This document shows positions 61,485 through 64,000 of a DNA stretch of 64,000 bases, piece after piece (the stretch's first letter is position 1; each line of letters starts with the position of its first letter). The position numbers and the translations under genes were made by a program. Source of the stretch: Microbacterium azadirachtae (lineage in GTDB: Bacteria; Actinomycetota; Actinomycetes; Actinomycetales; Microbacteriaceae); the NCBI RefSeq assembly GCF_000956545.1, contig NZ_JYIT01000083.1:149727-213726 (forward strand), read 5' to 3'. Below the pieces are notes generated by a model that was not told the DNA's origin, made no database searches, and worked only from the letters and a program-made list of their open reading frames with translations.

Positions 61485-62310
61485 TTCCCCCGTCCCCGCC
61501 GGCCTCGGAGGAGCCGCGGCGTCGGCGGACGGGCTGACCGTCGGCCGCGTCGCGGACTCCCTGGGGCTGACGGTGCGCACCCTGCACCACTGGGACGCGG
61601 TCGGACTCGCCTGTCCGTCGCTGCGCACGCGCGGAGGTTACCGCCTGTATACGGCCCCGGACGTGGAGCGGCTGCAGCGGATCATCGTCTACCGCGAGCT
61701 CGGTCTGGGCCTCACCGGGATCCGTGCGCTGCTGGACGACTCGCACGCGGCGGCGCCGGCGGAGCTGCGGCGTCACCGGGAGCGGATCCGCGAGCGCATC
61801 GCCCGCCTCGAGCAGCTGGACACCGGGCTGGAGCGGATGATCTCGGCGCACGAGCGCGGGATCCTCCTCACATCCGAGCAGCAGCGGGCGGTGTTCGGGC
61901 CCGATTGGGATCCCGCGTGGGTCGAGGGCGCGCGCATGCGCTGGGGCACGACGGCCCAGTGGGCCCAGTACGCGGAGCGCTCGGCCGAACGCGGCCCCGA
62001 GGAGTGGCAGACGATCGCGGACGCCATGGCGGAGTTCGAGGGGGCGCTCGCGGACGCGTTCGACCACGGGGTAGCGCCCGGTGAGCCCGCGGCGGACCGC
62101 CTCGTCGACCGCCACCGCGAGGTGTTCTCCGCATACTTCCCGCTCAGCCGTTCGATGCAGGTGTGCCTGGCCCGGATGTACCGGGCGGATCCGGCCTTCG
62201 CCGCCCACTACGACGGGATCCGCCCCGGTCTCGCGGACTGGTTCCGTGCGATCGTCGACGAGAGCGCCCGCGCACACGGCGTCGATCCCGACACCGCCGT
62301 CTGGGAGTGA
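61468..62310 (+). CDS. MerR-family regulator with TipAS-like ligand domain
   Basis: 280 residues. HTH at ~22-90: LTVGRVADSLGLTVRTLHHW, LRTRGGYRLYTAPDVERLQR. A coiled linker (~110-140) leads to a TipAS-like antibiotic-recognition domain (~150-280: GPDWDPAWVEGARMRWGTTA, ...SAYFPLSRSMQVCLARMYRAD). TipAS domains bind thiopeptides or other hydrophobic drugs and so induce. It is expected to act on the MerR-type promoter at 60914. ATG 61468 is preferred over 61477. Convergent with the CitE-like gene. Confidence 0.92.
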   Translation: MREMRDSPVPAGLGGAAASADGLTVGRVADSLGLTVRTLHHWDAVGLACPSLRTRGGYRLYTAPDVERLQRIIVYRELGLGLTGIRALLDDSHAAAPAELRRHRERIRERIARLEQLDTGLERMISAHERGILLTSEQQRAVFGPDWDPAWVEGARMRWGTTAQWAQYAERSAERGPEEWQTIADAMAEFEGALADAFDHGVAPGEPAADRLVDRHREVFSAYFPLSRSMQVCLARMYRADPAFAAHYDGIRPGLADWFRAIVDESARAHGVDPDTAVWE

Positions 62311-62313
62311 CGG

Positions 62314-63156
62314 TCAGCGCCCGAGGACCGCTCTCGCCTGGCGCAGCACCGGCTCGTCGACCATCCGGCCCTCGAACCGGAACACCCCGGGCTGCCGCTC
62401 CGCCTCGGCGAGCACGCGCTCGGCCCAGGCCCGCTCCTCGGGAGTCGCGGCATAGCCCTCGCGGATGACGGCGACCTGGCTCGGGTGGATGCACGCGGTC
62501 GCGTCGAAGCCGCTCGCGGCCGCGTCCTCGACCTCGGCGCGGAGTCCGTCGGCGTCGGCGATGTCGAGGTGGACGGAGTCGATCGCGGCCCGGCCGGACG
62601 CCTTGGCCGCCAGCAGCACGCGCGAGCGGGCGTGCCGCGCGACGTCGCGGTAGCGTCCGTCATGGGGCCCCGTGGTGAGACGGCTCGACCGGCCGCCCAT
62701 GCTCGCCACCAGATCCTCGGCGCCCCACATCAGGCCGATCGTCGCGGGATGCGCGGCGATCTCCTCGGCGCGCGCCACCCCGCGTGCCGTCTCGCACAGG
62801 GCGAGCACGCGCAGGCCCGCCGCGTGCAGCGCGTCGAGGTCGGCGGCGGACTCGGCCTTGGCCAGCATCGCCGTCCGGTAGGACGTGCGGCCCAGCGTCG
62901 CGAGATCGAGCGCGTGGTCCGCGGTGCCGGCGGGATTGACGCGCACGATGGTGCGCTGCGGATCGAGCGCCGACGCGCCGAGGCGCTCGCGAGCAGCGGG
63001 CTTGTCGGCAGGGGCGACCGCGTCCTCGAGATCCAGGATCACCATGTCGGCCGCCGCGAGCGCTTTCGCGTACCGGTCGTCGCGGTCCGCGGGGCAGAAG
63101 AGCAGCGCCGGCCCCGGGAACGGGCGGGCCGGCAGTCCGCCGGAGGGCCCCGCCAT
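62314..63156 (-). CDS. HpcH/HpaI aldolase/citrate-lyase-beta-like protein
   Basis: 280 residues. TIM-barrel of the CitE-like family: ALLFCPADRDDRYAKALAAA, MVILDLEDAVAP (metal Glu/Asp) and IGLMWGAEDLVASMGGRSS. Such proteins cleave or form C-C bonds with acyl-CoA substrates (malyl-, citramalyl- or hydroxy-acyl-CoA lyase). Last gene of an operon; its ATG overlaps the MaoC stop (TGATG). Context: biotin carboxylase and MaoC hydratase, so probably branched-chain acyl-CoA or itaconate-type catabolism. Confidence 0.9.
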   Translation of the reverse strand: MAGPSGGLPARPFPGPALLFCPADRDDRYAKALAAADMVILDLEDAVAPADKPAARERLGASALDPQRTIVRVNPAGTADHALDLATLGRTSYRTAMLAKAESAADLDALHAAGLRVLALCETARGVARAEEIAAHPATIGLMWGAEDLVASMGGRSSRLTTGPHDGRYRDVARHARSRVLLAAKASGRAAIDSVHLDIADADGLRAEVEDAAASGFDATACIHPSQVAVIREGYAATPEERAWAERVLAEAERQPGVFRFEGRMVDEPVLRQARAVLGR

Positions 63157-63641
63157 CAGGCGCCCGCCTCCGCGGGCACGCACCGCACGAGCGTGGACCG
63201 GGTGGCGAGGGCGACGACCGTGCCGTCCTGGTTGCGTCCGGTGTGGGCGAGTTGCACGACGCCCTGGCCGGGACGCGACGCCGAGAGTCGCTTCGAGACG
63301 ACGAGCGTCTCCGCGTACAGGGTGTCGCCGATCCGCACGGGTGCGGGGAACGAGACGTCGGAGAAGCCGAGGTTCGCCACGATCGTCCCCATCGTGAGCT
63401 GGGCCACCGAGAGCCCGACGAGCGTGGAGAGCGTGAACATGCTGTTCACCAGGCGCTCGCCGAACTCGGTGCCGGCGCTCCAGGCGGCGTCGAGGTGCAG
63501 GGCCTGCGTGTTCATCGTGAGCGTGGTGAACAGCACGTTGTCGGCCTCGGTGACCGTGCGGCCGGGCCGGTGCAGATAGACCGCGCCCTCCTCGAACTCC
63601 TCGAAGTACAGGCCGCGCTGCTCGATGCGCTTTCCGGTCAT
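63156..63641 (-). CDS. MaoC-family hydratase
   Basis: 161 residues. Hot-dog fold with MNTQALHLDAAWSAGTEFGE, matching the (R)-specific enoyl-CoA hydratase catalytic segment, and LGFSDVSFPAPVRIGDTLYAET. Adds water to a 2-enoyl-CoA. The ATG overlaps the previous stop (ATGA) and its stop overlaps the CitE-like start. Central gene of the acyl-CoA catabolic operon. Confidence 0.9.
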   Translation of the reverse strand: MTGKRIEQRGLYFEEFEEGAVYLHRPGRTVTEADNVLFTTLTMNTQALHLDAAWSAGTEFGERLVNSMFTLSTLVGLSVAQLTMGTIVANLGFSDVSFPAPVRIGDTLYAETLVVSKRLSASRPGQGVVQLAHTGRNQDGTVVALATRSTLVRCVPAEAGA

Positions 63642-64000
63642 CGGCGCTCCTCCTCGATCCTTGAACCGGTCCGAGTCGCCTCGTCCGCCGCGGGGGTGAT
63701 CGTGGCGAGCGTCTGCCCGCGGGCGACGGTGTCGCCCTGTGCGGCGTGCACGTGCACCGTGCCGGCGACGCCCGCGCGCAGCACGTGCTCCATCTTCATC
63801 GCCTCGACGACGAGCACCGGATCCCCCTCGGCCACCTGCTGGCCGTCGGCGGCGTGCACGAGCACGACGGTGCCCGGCATCGGCGAGTCGAGGTGCGGCT
63901 CGCCGGCCGCCGCGGCCCCGCCGCCGTGCGCGACCCGGGCGACCGACACCTCGAGCACGGCGCCGCCGTGGGCGATCGCGACGCCGCCGGCACCCGAGGC
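63638..64000 (-). CDS. Acyl-CoA carboxylase alpha subunit, C-terminal part with biotin domain (partial)
   Basis: Open from the window edge to the stop at 63638, so only the C-terminal ~120 residues are visible. Contains VVEAMKMEHVL, the biotin-attachment Met-Lys-Met, and the surrounding PMPGTVVLVHAADGQQVAEG. The enzyme carboxylates an acyl-CoA (methylcrotonyl-, propionyl- or acetyl-CoA). Position before MaoC and CitE-like genes suggests branched-chain amino-acid breakdown, for example methylcrotonyl-CoA carboxylase; an internal GTG at 63958 is not the real start. Confidence 0.9.
   Translation of the reverse strand, partial: ASGAGGVAIAHGGAVLEVSVARVAHGGGAAAAGEPHLDSPMPGTVVLVHAADGQQVAEGDPVLVVEAMKMEHVLRAGVAGTVHVHAAQGDTVARGQTLATITPAADEATRTGSRIEEERR

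Overview
The window is a high-GC (roughly 70%) actinobacterial chromosome segment with dense coding on both strands, many ATGA/GTGA start-stop overlaps and GTG starts. A DUF222/HNH '13E12-type' gene, a SigJ-like sigma factor paired with an AhpD-like protein, and IdeR-type iron boxes point to Actinobacteria; the overall gene mix suggests Microbacteriaceae, probably Microbacterium or a close relative (inference, no marker gene seen). I see no rRNA, tRNA, CRISPR array, insertion sequence or prophage. No gap without a gene exceeds 300 bases; the longest is 23896-24179 (284 bases), which holds a palindromic repeat element.

Bases 1-11229 look like a dormancy/hypoxia (DosR-like) island: a beta-CASP metallo-hydrolase (cut by the window edge), a GAF-GAF histidine kinase divergent from a DevR-like regulator, a universal stress protein, a P1B-type ATPase translationally coupled to phosphoketolase, an FMN-binding pyridoxamine-oxidase-like protein, and a two-domain universal stress protein behind an APC permease. 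Four DosR-box-like sites (about 974, 2720, 3928, 8405) sit in front of the transcription units.

Bases 11398-26029 carry housekeeping and accessory genes: a PLP-dependent decarboxylase with a divergent LysR regulator, a tiny acidic ORF, an XRE-like protein, a CPBP protease, a fatty-acid desaturase, a zinc alcohol dehydrogenase, an ammonium transporter with a downstream unknown gene, an EEP-family protein, an AAA ATPase, a CMD/sigma-factor pair flanked by two copies of a four-part palindromic repeat, Ogt, and a DUF222-HNH protein with a LexA-like box.

Bases 26170-39243 include a CitMHS citrate transporter divergent from a CitA/CitB-type two-component system (the kinase has a 15-base minisatellite in its ATP lid), an SDR, an M20 peptidase, an MFS and an MMPL exporter (the latter divergent from a MarR regulator), three VOC proteins, a RidA protein and a membrane-anchored coiled-coil protein.

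Bases 39366-44098 are an IdeR-type iron-uptake locus: siderophore-interacting protein divergent from a complete siderophore ABC importer. Bases 44120-50347 hold DNA repair genes (AlkA-like glycosylase, SbcD, SbcC) around a divergent winged-helix/GNAT pair with overlapping starts. Bases 50366-64000 hold thiolase, GlmS with a small upstream gene and strong palindromes, acyl-CoA dehydrogenase with a TetR regulator, a TetR-controlled permease-P1 peptidase operon with twin operators, a secreted phosphoesterase, a VOC-MerR operon with a typical 19-base-spacer MerR promoter, and the start of an acyl-CoA catabolic operon (biotin carboxylase subunit, MaoC, CitE-like lyase) that runs off the right edge.
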